From: JANLTX01 sp049840835
GTDB lineage: Bacteria > Armatimonadota > Armatimonadia > Armatimonadales > Armatimonadaceae
Length of the DNA stretch: 64,000 nt
Assembly (NCBI GenBank): GCA_049840835.1
Contig: JASGJG010000003.1
Span: 620,001-684,000, forward strand
Reading direction: 5' to 3'
The number at the start of each line of letters is the position of its first letter. Position 1 is the stretch's first letter. The notes under the pieces are model-generated. The model made no database searches. It saw nothing but the letters and a program-made list of their open reading frames with translations, and was not told where the DNA came from. A program made the translations under genes and the position numbers. Below are positions 27,197 to 36,465 of the stretch, one piece after another.

Positions 27197-27417
27197 GAGG
27201 GATACCTTCCTCTGAGATGTTGTTGAACTGTGTGTAACATGGCAGTACGAAAGCCTGCGGTTTTCGTTGGCTTTCTCTGTATGTGGAGTAGCATCGTCGC
27301 TCTTGCCTTCATTCTTTAGGGCTAGGACGATGCAGCGCCAGACTACCGCGAAAGTACTCTTGCGAATGTTTCAGCGGGCGAAGGGAACAGGAAAGCACTT
27401 AGACATCCGAGCGAGCT

Positions 27418-29913
27418 TTGTACACTCTGACCTTCCGGATCATTGACTGTTTGCCACTCGACGCAAAAGAATCTGCGTTGAGCGACCAGCCATTCAGTCA
27501 AAAGAGGGTTTACCTAGAAGCTGTGACAAATATAAGAACCTATCAATTTATTTCGCTTATGGCTAGGAATTCTGACAAACAGCACTATACCTGGACCCGA
27601 TGGTGGTGTCCGCGCGGGCAATCTTTCATGCGAGACGGCCTCGGCCTAGTCATACCACCTCGCATGATCTCCGAGCCAAATAACCTTTTTTCGTATCCCT
27701 CGATAAATGGTGTGCTTCTGCCTTTGGAGGAACTCCTTGGTCATGAGCCGTGCCTCATTTTGCTAGGTGAGCCAGGTATGGGAAAGACTCGGGAGATAGC
27801 AGGAGGCTTTGAGAATCTGAGGTGTTCTCTTGACAGAGATGGCGAGTATTCATCTGCCTCCGACAGAGCCTACCTGGTGGATCTGAAGCCTGTTCGGACT
27901 TACGATTACCTTAAGGATCGCTTGCTTCGGGCACCAGAGATAGACGAGTGGAAACGTGCAGACTACCGTTTAGACCTGTTTCTAGATGGGCTTGACGAAT
28001 GCAGACTCGCCATCATTGAACTCAGCGAGATTCTGATTGAATGGCTGAAGGGTCTTCCATTAGACCGACTGCGGCTCCGCATCACCTGCCGGGTAGCGGA
28101 ATGGCCTAAAGTGTTTGAAGACAGTCTGATTAGCCTGTTTGAAGAAAAGAACTTCGGTGTCTATATCCTTACTCCGCTGACTAGGGATGATGTGCAACTT
28201 GCCGTTGAGGCAAATAAGATCAACTCTGATCTGTTCTGGTCACAGATACGTACCGCCGGAGTCCTCCCCCTGGCAAGTCGTCCGATTACACTTTCCTTCT
28301 TGATCGCTATGGCGCAACAGGGTGACGACTTCAAAGGCGGTGGTCGACACCTCTTTGAGCGAGGCTGCCTGCTGCTCTGCACTAACGATAGTGATGATAT
28401 TCGCCTTACCCGCCGACCGTTGACGCCGCAGCAGAGACTTGCGATTGCCTCTCGAATCGCAGCGCTCTGTGTATTCACAAACCGCTATGTCCTTATAGAT
28501 GGATATCCCACAGATCCCACACCGGAGGGATGCCTCTCCCTCACCGATATCGCTCAGGGCTCTGAGGAAATTGGGGGGAATATGTTTCCGCTTACAGAAG
28601 CAGCTGTGCGCGAAACTCTCGACACTGGCCTATTTTCAATAGGGCAGGGCGAAGAGAATACGATTATCTGGGCACATCAAACATTTGCGGAGTACCTTTC
28701 TGCACGCTACGTACAAACGTGCTCCTGGGATGATCGTTCCGTAATCAGCCTTCTGTTCGGCTCAAACGCCGACAGTGCAGCGCTTGTGCCGCAGCTTTCG
28801 GAGACGGCAGCTTGGGTTGCTCTGGATCGCCCGGAGATATTTCATCGGATTCTGACTCACTCGCCGGACGCGCTGCTACGTAGCGATGTCGCTTTGGCCG
28901 ATATCGAGGCTCGGTCTAACCTCGTCAAACGTTTGCTTGAAGCTGCCGAAGCACAGGAGGTATTTCCCGAGCATCTCGATTACCGGGGACTGGAACGGCT
29001 GGACCATCCCGGCATTGCAGAACAACTACGCCCCTATCTCAAAGCTACGCAAGCTAAGAAGAACTCTGAAAGTCGGCTGCTTGCTATTGAAATTGCCGAC
29101 AGCAATCATGGGGCAGGAGTGACAGAGGATCTAATTTCTCTGGTGCTCAACGAGGAAGAGGAGCTACATTTCCGTGTGCGGGCCTGCCATGCTATCTCCC
29201 ATTTGGGAAATTTAGCAGTGAAGTCACAGCTTCGTCCGTTAATTACGAAAGATTGGACTAATGATCCAGAAGACCAGTTGCGCGGTGTCGTTCTCAAGTG
29301 TCTCTGGCCTGACTCCTTATCTGCTGACGAACTTTTCTCCCTGCTTACGCCCCCGAAGTACAAGTCGGCGTTCAAGGCTTACCAGGTTTTCCTTAGGAGC
29401 CATTCTCTGGCGGTGAACCTCGATGCTACTGGTGTGCGAATCGGCTTGGAATGGGTGCTCCACAATTTCGGTCAGGGATTTGGGCAATATATCCAGGGGG
29501 TCTGCGAAAAGGTTTGCAACCGCGCCTGGCAGCTCTGGCAGGAGCCAAATATCCTTCCAGCTCTTGCTAATGTAGGGTATGCCCTTATGTGTAAACAACA
29601 TTACCCTTTACTTGGTCTGGAGCAATCCGAGAGTTGGACTCTCGGGCAATCTGAGGATTGGGTACAGTGGCAATCGGACCCTGGCAGGGTTCGTACTTTC
29701 TTTGCTTTGCTGATGAAGCGATGTGCTCAAGAAGACCAGTTCTATGCCTTGGCACATGATACCCGGCTTCTTGTTATGCCAAGAGACTTTGCCTGGCTCC
29801 TGCAACAATACGAACAGGCCGAAGGCATTCTGAAGCATGGTTACCATAGTACTATTACAGCTTATGCTCGCTGGGGATACCGAAGTTTTTCGGTTGCTAT
29901 GGGACGTATATAA
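27418..29913 (+). CDS. NACHT-type STAND NTPase, N-terminal segment of a split giant gene
   Basis: 831 residues in this frame. Walker A is LGEPGMGKTREI (about 115-126) and Walker B is LFLDGLDECR (187-196), followed by the ITCRVAEWP sensor region and an AHQTFAEYLSARY segment, all typical of bacterial NACHT modules. Residues 500-830 look like HEAT/ARM-type helical repeats (ELHFRVRACHAISHLGN). There is no clear effector domain at the N-terminus (first ~100 residues unassigned). The frame ends at 29913 just after similarity moves to the frame starting before 29837, so this is the front part of one ~1,480-residue protein. Bacterial NACHT proteins are mostly antiphage sensors. Confidence 0.82.
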   Translation: MYTLTFRIIDCLPLDAKESALSDQPFSQKRVYLEAVTNIRTYQFISLMARNSDKQHYTWTRWWCPRGQSFMRDGLGLVIPPRMISEPNNLFSYPSINGVLLPLEELLGHEPCLILLGEPGMGKTREIAGGFENLRCSLDRDGEYSSASDRAYLVDLKPVRTYDYLKDRLLRAPEIDEWKRADYRLDLFLDGLDECRLAIIELSEILIEWLKGLPLDRLRLRITCRVAEWPKVFEDSLISLFEEKNFGVYILTPLTRDDVQLAVEANKINSDLFWSQIRTAGVLPLASRPITLSFLIAMAQQGDDFKGGGRHLFERGCLLLCTNDSDDIRLTRRPLTPQQRLAIASRIAALCVFTNRYVLIDGYPTDPTPEGCLSLTDIAQGSEEIGGNMFPLTEAAVRETLDTGLFSIGQGEENTIIWAHQTFAEYLSARYVQTCSWDDRSVISLLFGSNADSAALVPQLSETAAWVALDRPEIFHRILTHSPDALLRSDVALADIEARSNLVKRLLEAAEAQEVFPEHLDYRGLERLDHPGIAEQLRPYLKATQAKKNSESRLLAIEIADSNHGAGVTEDLISLVLNEEEELHFRVRACHAISHLGNLAVKSQLRPLITKDWTNDPEDQLRGVVLKCLWPDSLSADELFSLLTPPKYKSAFKAYQVFLRSHSLAVNLDATGVRIGLEWVLHNFGQGFGQYIQGVCEKVCNRAWQLWQEPNILPALANVGYALMCKQHYPLLGLEQSESWTLGQSEDWVQWQSDPGRVRTFFALLMKRCAQEDQFYALAHDTRLLVMPRDFAWLLQQYEQAEGILKHGYHSTITAYARWGYRSFSVAMGRI

Positions 29914-30553
29914 CCGTGATACCGAACTTCAAAAAAGCTGCAAAAATCTATTTGCTACTGATCTCAACTCATCGTTTGCTCACGATTATAAGACAGCCTA
30001 CCAATCCTTAATAAGCAGCCAAACACAAGCCAAAATCGAGATAGTTACGGATGAGGACTTTGAAACGTTCGTCGCGCACATTGCGGAGGATCTTGGCAAG
30101 GTTCAGGAATCCGCAAAGATTGAATGGTGGCATTTCGATGAGCGCTATCTTACAGTCAAGGAACTTGTTTCCAAAGATCGTATTTACAAAGACGAAATCA
30201 CTTTTTCTGTTTCTGAGCAACTTGCCTGGCGTCTAGCCGATGGTACGCTACGAACTACTATTCTGAAGCTTTCCGAGCAATATATCGTCGATTTCATTCC
30301 AAATAATGAGTGGGTTGGATCAACCGACATTTGGCATCCCGCGTTTGCTGCCTGCCGCGCCCTCGTTCTTCTCCGTGAAACTGCTCCCGCACAATATGCG
30401 GCGCTTTCCCACCGAAACCTGGGTCAAGTGGATTCCCACACTGATTTACATCACGGAATTTGCCGACGTCGAGGATTGGGAGAAACTCACTGTGGTGATA
30501 CACGATGCGTTCCGGGTGGCACCAGTAGAGTTTCAGATGGCGCTTCTAGTTGA
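29837..30553 (+). CDS. Middle segment of the split NACHT protein
   Basis: This frame takes over near 29850-29890 (LMLAGDTEVFRLLWDVYNRD) and continues the helical sensor region until about 30400 (RALVLLRETAPAQYAAL), after which it turns into low-complexity nonsense. It has no start signal of its own. It should be read as part of the gene 27418-31883, entered and left by single-base shifts. Confidence 0.65.
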   Translation: MVTIVLLQLMLAGDTEVFRLLWDVYNRDTELQKSCKNLFATDLNSSFAHDYKTAYQSLISSQTQAKIEIVTDEDFETFVAHIAEDLGKVQESAKIEWWHFDERYLTVKELVSKDRIYKDEITFSVSEQLAWRLADGTLRTTILKLSEQYIVDFIPNNEWVGSTDIWHPAFAACRALVLLRETAPAQYAALSHRNLGQVDSHTDLHHGICRRRGLGETHCGDTRCVPGGTSRVSDGASS

Positions 30554-31883
30554 TTTGCGTCGAATGTCTCCCACTGATGCGGAATGGAAACCTCTTTCCA
30601 TCGTTATGATGCTTCAGAATCGGCTACTTTTTGAATCAGTGCTTGAGGCGCTTGAGGACATTTCATTGATGCCCTCTACCCTTGGTAGAACTTACGCAAG
30701 TATCCTTAGTGCCACTGCGGAAAACGTTGACTATGCCGACGTTTACCACGCAGCCTTCGACGCCATGTTCAGCCGCATGAATCTGTATTTTGAGGATGAC
30801 AGCGAGCGCGAGGTTGCCATTGCACTGGCGCAGGCAATACTAACTAGTACAGAATCGGAAGATTTGCTAACCACCTGGCGCCGGATTCGCGAGGATTCCC
30901 TATTCTCTTGTGAAGTTATTGAGGGAATTGCCTCAAGAGGCATTTTGCCCGATAAATTGGCCCGTTTGCCCGAAGCGGAGATTGCCGACTTCTTTCTTTG
31001 GTACTACGACCAATACCCGCCACATGAAGATCCTAAACCGGGTCCGGACGATGCACTCATGCGACCAGTCACAGTGCGAGACGACTTAGGCTCTTTCCGC
31101 AGCAGAATTATAGGCATACTCCAAGAGAAGGGAACACAAGAGGCTGTGTCCGAGATGGAGCGAATCGTTCGCACGTTACCGGAGGATCGTTGGCTTGCTC
31201 GTATGCTTCAGCAGACCCGCTTTGAGATGAGATTCCGCGCCTGGAACCCACCCAACCCCATCGAGCTTCTGGAGCTTAGTCAACGGGCAGGTGCCCGCCT
31301 CGTTTCTAATGCCGACCAGCTTCTAGATGTTCTTATGGAATCTTTGGAGAGGCTCCAACAGGACTTGGGCGATGAAGGTGTCCCCGCACAGTTCCTCTGG
31401 GATACGCGTTCTCGAGAACCAAAAGAAGAGGAAGCACTCTCCGATTTCATCGCGTACCACTTCAAGCGTGACCTCAGCAGGTTTGGTCCCATCGTGGCAC
31501 GGGAGGTGCAAATTAGACGCCGCCTGATGGATAGTCAGGAAGGCGAACGAACCGATATTCAAGTAAGCGTTCAGGTGCCATCAGTCGCGGCAGCTGGTTT
31601 AACTTGGATAAGTGTCATTATTGAGGTCAAAGGCGACTGGAATCCTGAAGTAGAAACGGCTATGCAAGTGCAGCTTGTAGACCGCTATCTCGAAAAAAAT
31701 TCCTGTCAACACGGCCTTTTTGTCGTGGTGTGGATGAAACTTAAGAAAGTAACCAGCAGTGGACGAGGCCGTCCTCCAAAATATACGCTTGCCACACTAC
31801 GGTCAACTCTTACCACACAAGCAAAAACGCTTTCGAATCCGACGCGCCGCATAGAAGCATTCGTTTTAGACGCATCAGTATAG
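30306..31883 (+). CDS. C-terminal segment of the split NACHT protein with PD-(D/E)XK-like nuclease domain
   Basis: Real sequence begins about residue 32 (FPTETWVKWIPTLIYI), continuing the helical region. The last ~130 residues form an alpha/beta domain: VAREVQIRRRL, GERTDIQVSV (Asp), then WISVIIEVKGDWNPEVE (Glu-x-Lys) and HGLFVVVWMKL. This D...E-x-K arrangement with flanking strands is the signature of restriction-endonuclease-fold nucleases. A DNA-degrading effector at the C-terminus of a STAND NTPase is inferred. Ends at 31883, before a 138-bp gap. Confidence 0.72.
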   Translation: MSGLDQPTFGIPRLLPAAPSFFSVKLLPHNMRRFPTETWVKWIPTLIYITEFADVEDWEKLTVVIHDAFRVAPVEFQMALLVDLRRMSPTDAEWKPLSIVMMLQNRLLFESVLEALEDISLMPSTLGRTYASILSATAENVDYADVYHAAFDAMFSRMNLYFEDDSEREVAIALAQAILTSTESEDLLTTWRRIREDSLFSCEVIEGIASRGILPDKLARLPEAEIADFFLWYYDQYPPHEDPKPGPDDALMRPVTVRDDLGSFRSRIIGILQEKGTQEAVSEMERIVRTLPEDRWLARMLQQTRFEMRFRAWNPPNPIELLELSQRAGARLVSNADQLLDVLMESLERLQQDLGDEGVPAQFLWDTRSREPKEEEALSDFIAYHFKRDLSRFGPIVAREVQIRRRLMDSQEGERTDIQVSVQVPSVAAAGLTWISVIIEVKGDWNPEVETAMQVQLVDRYLEKNSCQHGLFVVVWMKLKKVTSSGRGRPPKYTLATLRSTLTTQAKTLSNPTRRIEAFVLDASV

Positions 31884-32021
31884 TCTCTATTCATAAATTT
31901 CTATGATGCGGCATGGAGTCCCAACCGGAGGAGCCATTTGCAGCCATGGAAGATCCTCTGGAGGAGACCAACGCGATGATGCGTAATCTGTGAGGCACGC
32001 CAGGAGTGCGAAGAGAAATCA

Positions 32022-32423
32022 ATGATGAAACGGATCGGGTGGCTATCCACTGCCCTCTTTGGGGCGCTACTGCTGGCGTCCAACACCGCCTCGAAAATGC
32101 CCGCACCACAGCAGGCCACCAGCTCGACAGAATGGCCCGCCTATGGTGGTGGACCAGACTCCATTCGCTACTCCCCACTCACGCAGATAGACCGCTCGAA
32201 TGTGAGCCAGCTCCAGGTCGCCTGGACCTACGATTGCGAGGAGGGACCGGGCAGCACCCAAACCCAGCCGCTGGTTGTCGGCGGCGTGCTGTACGCCGTC
32301 ACGCCGCAGCATAAGATCGTGGCGCTGGATGCTGCCACAGGAAAGCCAGCTCTGGAAATTCGATTCTGGCATTGTCGGGCGTGGCCCCAATCGCGGCGTC
32401 TCGTACTGGACGGAGGGCAGTGA
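32022..32423 (+). CDS. PQQ-dependent dehydrogenase, N-terminal segment (frameshifted)
   Basis: Starts MMKRIGWLSTALFGALLLAS (signal peptide) after GAAGAGA. YGGGPDSIRYSPLTQIDRSNV and LQVAWTYD are the typical first blade of quinoprotein glucose-dehydrogenase-type enzymes. After DAATGKP (about 32345) the frame is lost; QLWKFDSGIVG continues in the frame of the next entry. One extra C in AAGCCAG would explain the shift. Confidence 0.78.
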   Translation: MMKRIGWLSTALFGALLLASNTASKMPAPQQATSSTEWPAYGGGPDSIRYSPLTQIDRSNVSQLQVAWTYDCEEGPGSTQTQPLVVGGVLYAVTPQHKIVALDAATGKPALEIRFWHCRAWPQSRRLVLDGGQ

Positions 32424-34146
32424 GCGACGTATCTTCGCCGCTGCCACGCACTTTGTCTATGCACTGGACCCCGCCACTGGCCAGCCGATTCCCAGTTTCG
32501 GTGTGAACGGGCGAATCGATCTGCGCGAAGGGCTCGGTCGTGACCCCGCCAAGCAGTCCTTGATTCTGACCAGCCCTGGGGTTGTGTACAAGGATGTCAT
32601 CATCGTTGGGGGGCGGGTCTCCGAAGGGCTGCCTGCGACTCCCGGCGATATCCGCGCCTACGATGTCCGTACGGGCAAGCTACGCTGGTCGTTCCATACG
32701 ATTCCCCACCCCGGTGAGTTCGGCTACAAGACCTGGCCAAAGCTATCGTGGAAGGTATCCGGCTCCGCGAACAACTGGGCGGGAATGACTGTAGACGCCA
32801 CTCGGGGCCTGGTATTCGTGCCGACCGGGTCTGCGGCGAGCGATTTCTATGGGGCCGACCGCGTAGGCGACGACCTTTTCGCCAACAGCCTGGTCGCTCT
32901 AGATGCGAATACCGGCAAGCGGGTCTGGCACTTCCAGGCGATCAAGCACGATATCTGGGACCGTGATTTCCCCGCGCCCCCCGCACTGATTCGTGTGAAG
33001 CGTGGCAAGAACTGGGTGGATGCCGTGGCGCAGACCACCAAGACCGGGCATGTCTACGTCTTCGACCGCAAGAATGGGAAGCCGCTCTTCCCCATCAAGT
33101 ACAAGAAGTATCCGCCGAGCGATGTCCCCGGCGAAGTAGCCTCTAAGACCCAGCCCCTGCCCACGAAACCCGCGCCGTTTGCCCGGCAGGCCCTCACGGA
33201 AGACCAGTTGACTGACCGCACTCCCGAGGCGCATCGCTTCGCTCTGGAGAAGTTCAAGACGTTTTATGGGGGTGGTCCCTTCGTGCCGTTCAAGGTAGGG
33301 CAGGAGACGATTATCTTCCCCGGTTTCGATGGCGGCGCAGAATGGGGCGGGCCTGCCTTCGACCCGGAGACGGGCCTGCTCTACGTGAACGCGAACGAGA
33401 TGGCATGGACATCCAGCCTGGCGAAGAACGATACGGTCAAAACGGCGCGCCAGCTCTATCTCCAGAACTGCGCCAACTGCCACGGCGATACCATGGCGGG
33501 CTCTCCCCCACAGCTCCCCAAACTGCTGAACATGGGGCCGAAGTGGGACGAAGCCGCTATTTTCAAGATCACCCGCCAGGGTGCGGGACGCATGCCGGGC
33601 TACCCGAACCTCTCCGATGCGGAGATCACGGCTATCGCAAAGTACATTCTGAGCGGCGAGAGCAAACCTATCGAGTCCGACGAGCAGGCCGCCGTAGCGC
33701 AGGACTATCGCTTCACCGGGTATCGCAAGTTCCTGGATCAGGAGGGCTACCCGGCGATCAAGCCACCCTGGGGCACGCTGAACGCGATCAACCTGAATAC
33801 CGGCGAGTACGCCTGGAAGATACCCTTCGGTGAGTACCCGGAGCTAGCGGAAAAAGGGATGAAAGACACTGGCAGCGAGAGCTACGGCGGCCCCGTGGTC
33901 ACGGCGGGCGGGCTGGTCTTTATCGCGGCCACGAACTACGACCGTAAGCTGCGGGCCTTCGATAAGAGCACGGGCAAGCTCCTCTGGGAGACCACGCTTC
34001 CGTTCTCGTCCAACGCTACTCCCGCCGTCTACTCTGCCGGTGGACGTCAGTTCGTGGTGGTCTGCGCGGAGGGCAGTAAAGGGCGTGGGAATGATCCGAA
34101 GGGCGGCAAGTATATTGCCTTCGCACTGCCCGAGGCGAAACGGTAA
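32275..34146 (+). CDS. PQQ-dependent dehydrogenase with inserted cytochrome c, main segment
   Basis: From about residue 25 (SQLWKFDSGIVGRGPNRG) this carries the rest of an eight-bladed PQQ propeller of the membrane/periplasmic glucose- or alcohol-dehydrogenase group: ANNWAGMTVDATRGLVFVPT, FQAIKHDIWDRDFPAPP, GGAEWGGPAFDPETGLLYVN. A cytochrome c domain with haem motif NCANCHGDTMAG lies near residues 396-465, before the final blades (GGPVVTAGGLVFIAATNYD). Electrons would pass from PQQH2 to haem c. Together with 32022-32423 it is one periplasmic enzyme of about 700 residues; the sugar or alcohol substrate is unknown. Confidence 0.88.
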   Translation: MSAACCTPSRRSIRSWRWMLPQESQLWKFDSGIVGRGPNRGVSYWTEGSERRIFAAATHFVYALDPATGQPIPSFGVNGRIDLREGLGRDPAKQSLILTSPGVVYKDVIIVGGRVSEGLPATPGDIRAYDVRTGKLRWSFHTIPHPGEFGYKTWPKLSWKVSGSANNWAGMTVDATRGLVFVPTGSAASDFYGADRVGDDLFANSLVALDANTGKRVWHFQAIKHDIWDRDFPAPPALIRVKRGKNWVDAVAQTTKTGHVYVFDRKNGKPLFPIKYKKYPPSDVPGEVASKTQPLPTKPAPFARQALTEDQLTDRTPEAHRFALEKFKTFYGGGPFVPFKVGQETIIFPGFDGGAEWGGPAFDPETGLLYVNANEMAWTSSLAKNDTVKTARQLYLQNCANCHGDTMAGSPPQLPKLLNMGPKWDEAAIFKITRQGAGRMPGYPNLSDAEITAIAKYILSGESKPIESDEQAAVAQDYRFTGYRKFLDQEGYPAIKPPWGTLNAINLNTGEYAWKIPFGEYPELAEKGMKDTGSESYGGPVVTAGGLVFIAATNYDRKLRAFDKSTGKLLWETTLPFSSNATPAVYSAGGRQFVVVCAEGSKGRGNDPKGGKYIAFALPEAKR

Positions 34147-34164
34147 TCGAAAGGCAGGCTGGCA

Positions 34165-34515
34165 GTGAGTGAGCTAATAAAAAATAAGCATCACCTCGTT
34201 GTTGGACTGATGCTTCTAGCCTCGTTTTCTTGCTCCTTGTTTTCCTGGTACTGTCAAAAAAAGTACGCAGAGGAGCTTTCTCGTGCCTATGCGCTTTCCC
34301 GTGAAGAGTTCGAATTCCTCGCAGCCGTACCACCTTACTCTGGCGAAAGTCTGTCTGATGCGTTGCGTGAGGCTAAAATTCCACATTACTTTCATGGGTC
34401 TCTTGCTATGGGATTTTTTGTAAAGCCATCACATGCTGAGCGTGCTAAGATCGTCATTAAAGAGCACGGTGCTCGGCATCGTTACAAGCCTATTTTTGGT
34501 AAGAAATACCAATAA
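34165..34515 (+). CDS. Small single-pass membrane protein
   Basis: 116 residues beginning with GTG 34165, 18 bp after the PQQ dehydrogenase. One transmembrane helix (HLVVGLMLLASFSCSLFSWY, about 10-29) is followed by a soluble domain with SDALREAKIPHYFHG and SHAERAKIVIKEHG. That pattern recalls the small DUF2007-type signalling domain, but I am not certain. More AT-rich than the dehydrogenase gene. Confidence 0.6.
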   Translation: MSELIKNKHHLVVGLMLLASFSCSLFSWYCQKKYAEELSRAYALSREEFEFLAAVPPYSGESLSDALREAKIPHYFHGSLAMGFFVKPSHAERAKIVIKEHGARHRYKPIFGKKYQ

Positions 34516-34544
34516 TAGACGCGTATAATATGGGCTCTCCTGCT

Positions 34545-34898
34545 CTAATAAGCTTCTTCGTCCTCAGAGACTGTGCTGTGCCGGTCGCGGCGCTCCAATT
34601 TTTTGTCTTGTTGGCCGTGAGAGTTGTACGCCACTGTCCCAAATTCGTCCTCGATATTGTGCCGCATCGCTTCAATTTGCCCTGAAGTCATGGGCTCAAA
34701 CGCAACCCCTTCTGGCTGGAAGCGAATGGTCTCGGGAGACAGCTCAGCACGCAGAAAGGCGCTCCGGACTCCTTGCTTTTTGCTGGTATTGAGTTCAAGC
34801 CCTTCCCAGCCGCTTACCTGAATGACAAAGGCATAGCTCGGCCAGCCTTGCCGCACGCCCTGCATTCCCTTCCACGACCCAGAGCTTCTGAAACGCAC
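34545..34898 (-). CDS. Hypothetical protein, start uncertain
   Basis: About 117 residues from a GTG at 34898, or a shorter form from ATG 34862. The region WPSYAFVIQVSGWEGLELN and RAELSPETIRFQPEGVAF looks protein-like, with a charged tail ending SEDEEAY. An overlapping frame upstream (from 34992) also looks partly coding (YSTVDIDSAFQKLWVVEG), so a frameshift at the 5' end is possible. Unknown function. Confidence 0.4.
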   Translation of the reverse strand: MRFRSSGSWKGMQGVRQGWPSYAFVIQVSGWEGLELNTSKKQGVRSAFLRAELSPETIRFQPEGVAFEPMTSGQIEAMRHNIEDEFGTVAYNSHGQQDKKLERRDRHSTVSEDEEAY

Positions 34899-34951
34899 TG
34901 TCTATATCCACGGTGCTATATCGGCGCATAAGGTAGGGAATAATAAAGACA

Positions 34952-35665
34952 ATGACCCCGGAGCAGAACGAGCAGTGGCGCCAGGCTATCAACCCTCTGG
35001 ACTATCTGGACTTCCACGCGATTTCCTACGAAGGAGTGGAAGAATCAACAGCAAGGCTAAGAGAACTGGGGGCGCCTGGCTGGACAACCAGGACCCGCTT
35101 CACGCTGCTTACCTCCGTGCCCAAGAGCCCAGCGCTACCAGATTGCTCGCTGCTCTTCCCTGAGTTCGCCCTACGCTCGGAAGTGGCTCTGGTGGGGCTG
35201 CAGCTCCTATACCCGGACCAGGCGGAAGCGGCTGTGGTCTATCAGCGCATCCTGAAGCTATTTCTGCACAATGCGCTGCTACCCCTTGCCGTTTTGCCGG
35301 AAATAGAGAGGTTTTGCCAGCTCTGCGCAAATCCAAACAGCACGCGGCAGGAATGGGAAGCCCTTGGAGCTGAGAAGACCTCATTCTCAAAATTGTACTA
35401 CCGGCATGAAGACTGGTGGGGAGCGGCAAAGATTCACGAGGGAGCTTGTTGGTTTCTTTACTACCAGCAGGAAGACGGGTGGGAAGCGACTCACCACGAT
35501 TTCGGGGCGATGCTGCTTCTCGTCTACGGAAAACCACTGGAATTAATGTGGCGAGACTTTCTTTCAAAACAGCGAGAAGGTATACCGATTCACTCATTGA
35601 CTACCCATTTCCTGAATGCACTCGAGACCGAATGCCCTCCCCCGGACTGGCTACCGTTGCTATGA
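34952..35665 (+). CDS. Tandem paralog family, member 1
   Basis: 237 residues. It shares the N-terminus MTxEQNEQWxxAINPLDYLDFHA, the central FALRSEVALVGLQ and the C-terminal FLNALETECPPPDWLPLL with the two following genes. It is cytosolic and helix-rich. Compared with its siblings the central section differs (YYRHEDWWGAAKIHEGACW). Its stop overlaps the start of the next member (ATGA). I do not recognise the family; no catalytic motif is evident. Confidence 0.8.
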   Translation: MTPEQNEQWRQAINPLDYLDFHAISYEGVEESTARLRELGAPGWTTRTRFTLLTSVPKSPALPDCSLLFPEFALRSEVALVGLQLLYPDQAEAAVVYQRILKLFLHNALLPLAVLPEIERFCQLCANPNSTRQEWEALGAEKTSFSKLYYRHEDWWGAAKIHEGACWFLYYQQEDGWEATHHDFGAMLLLVYGKPLELMWRDFLSKQREGIPIHSLTTHFLNALETECPPPDWLPLL

Positions 35666-36465
35666 CCCAGGAGCAAAATGAGCAGTGGCAGCAGGCAATA
35701 AACCCACTGGACTATTTGGATTTCCATGCACTGTCTACCGAAGGATTGAGTGCGTCTTATGCTCGGTTAACCAGCCTGCCAGTACCAGCATGGGGTTGTG
35801 AGCTTCGGACGCTGCTGATCGGCTTAGATTGGTCAGATAAGAAAAAGGAAGCGCGGGTACCCGAGTTCGCCCTACGCTCTGAGGTTGCTCTGGTAGGGCT
35901 TGCGGTGGGCAACCCTTCCCCGGCGGAGGCGGAGGCAGTCTATCACCGGCTCCTCGTGCGCTTCGTGTGGGAGACGCTACATCCCTTCGTAGAGTATGCC
36001 CAGCAAGCGGACCGCTATCGCAAAGATGGCTACAAACCGCTGGTAAAGTTACACCAACTCTGCGAGTGTTTCGATAAAGAGGGAGGTGCTATGCGGTGGC
36101 CCAGACATCTGGAGCCATTCTCTAAAAGGGTGCTTAACCCATTTCTGGAGCGCATCTCTGGAACCTTTGACAAAACAGGCGAGCAGGAAATTCACTCAGC
36201 CCGCGACCTGAGCTATAAGCTACACGGAACCCTCACAAGCATTCTGCGCTCCAAGGTATCCATACAGGGAGAACTGCCCTATCCCTGGGGTGTGACAGGT
36301 CTCGTAGGAAACCTGGTTGGGCAACATGATCAGATACAGTGCAATGACCCAAACTATGGGGAAACGAGCGCCGATACTTACACGTATCTGATCGCCTCTG
36401 CCTACCTAGCTGCCCTGGAAGCCCAGTGCCCACCACCAGACTGGCTGCCAACTCTATGTCCATGA
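35662..36465 (+). CDS. Tandem paralog family, member 2
   Basis: 267 residues from ATG 35662, overlapping the previous stop by 4 bp. It shares with member 3 the segment FVEYAQQADRYRKDGYKPL and LHQLCE, and WPRHLEPFSKRVLNPFLE, so members 2 and 3 are closer to each other than to member 1. The C-terminus is YLAALEAQCPPPDWLPTL. Unknown function; probably interacts with its paralogs, given coupled synthesis. Confidence 0.82.
   Translation: MTQEQNEQWQQAINPLDYLDFHALSTEGLSASYARLTSLPVPAWGCELRTLLIGLDWSDKKKEARVPEFALRSEVALVGLAVGNPSPAEAEAVYHRLLVRFVWETLHPFVEYAQQADRYRKDGYKPLVKLHQLCECFDKEGGAMRWPRHLEPFSKRVLNPFLERISGTFDKTGEQEIHSARDLSYKLHGTLTSILRSKVSIQGELPYPWGVTGLVGNLVGQHDQIQCNDPNYGETSADTYTYLIASAYLAALEAQCPPPDWLPTLCP

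Noticed and set aside
31914..31994. 26-codon acidic frame (MESQPEEPFAAMEDPLEE) before the PQQ dehydrogenase
   Set aside because: Too short to judge, with no clear ribosome-binding site; could be a small protein but support is lacking.
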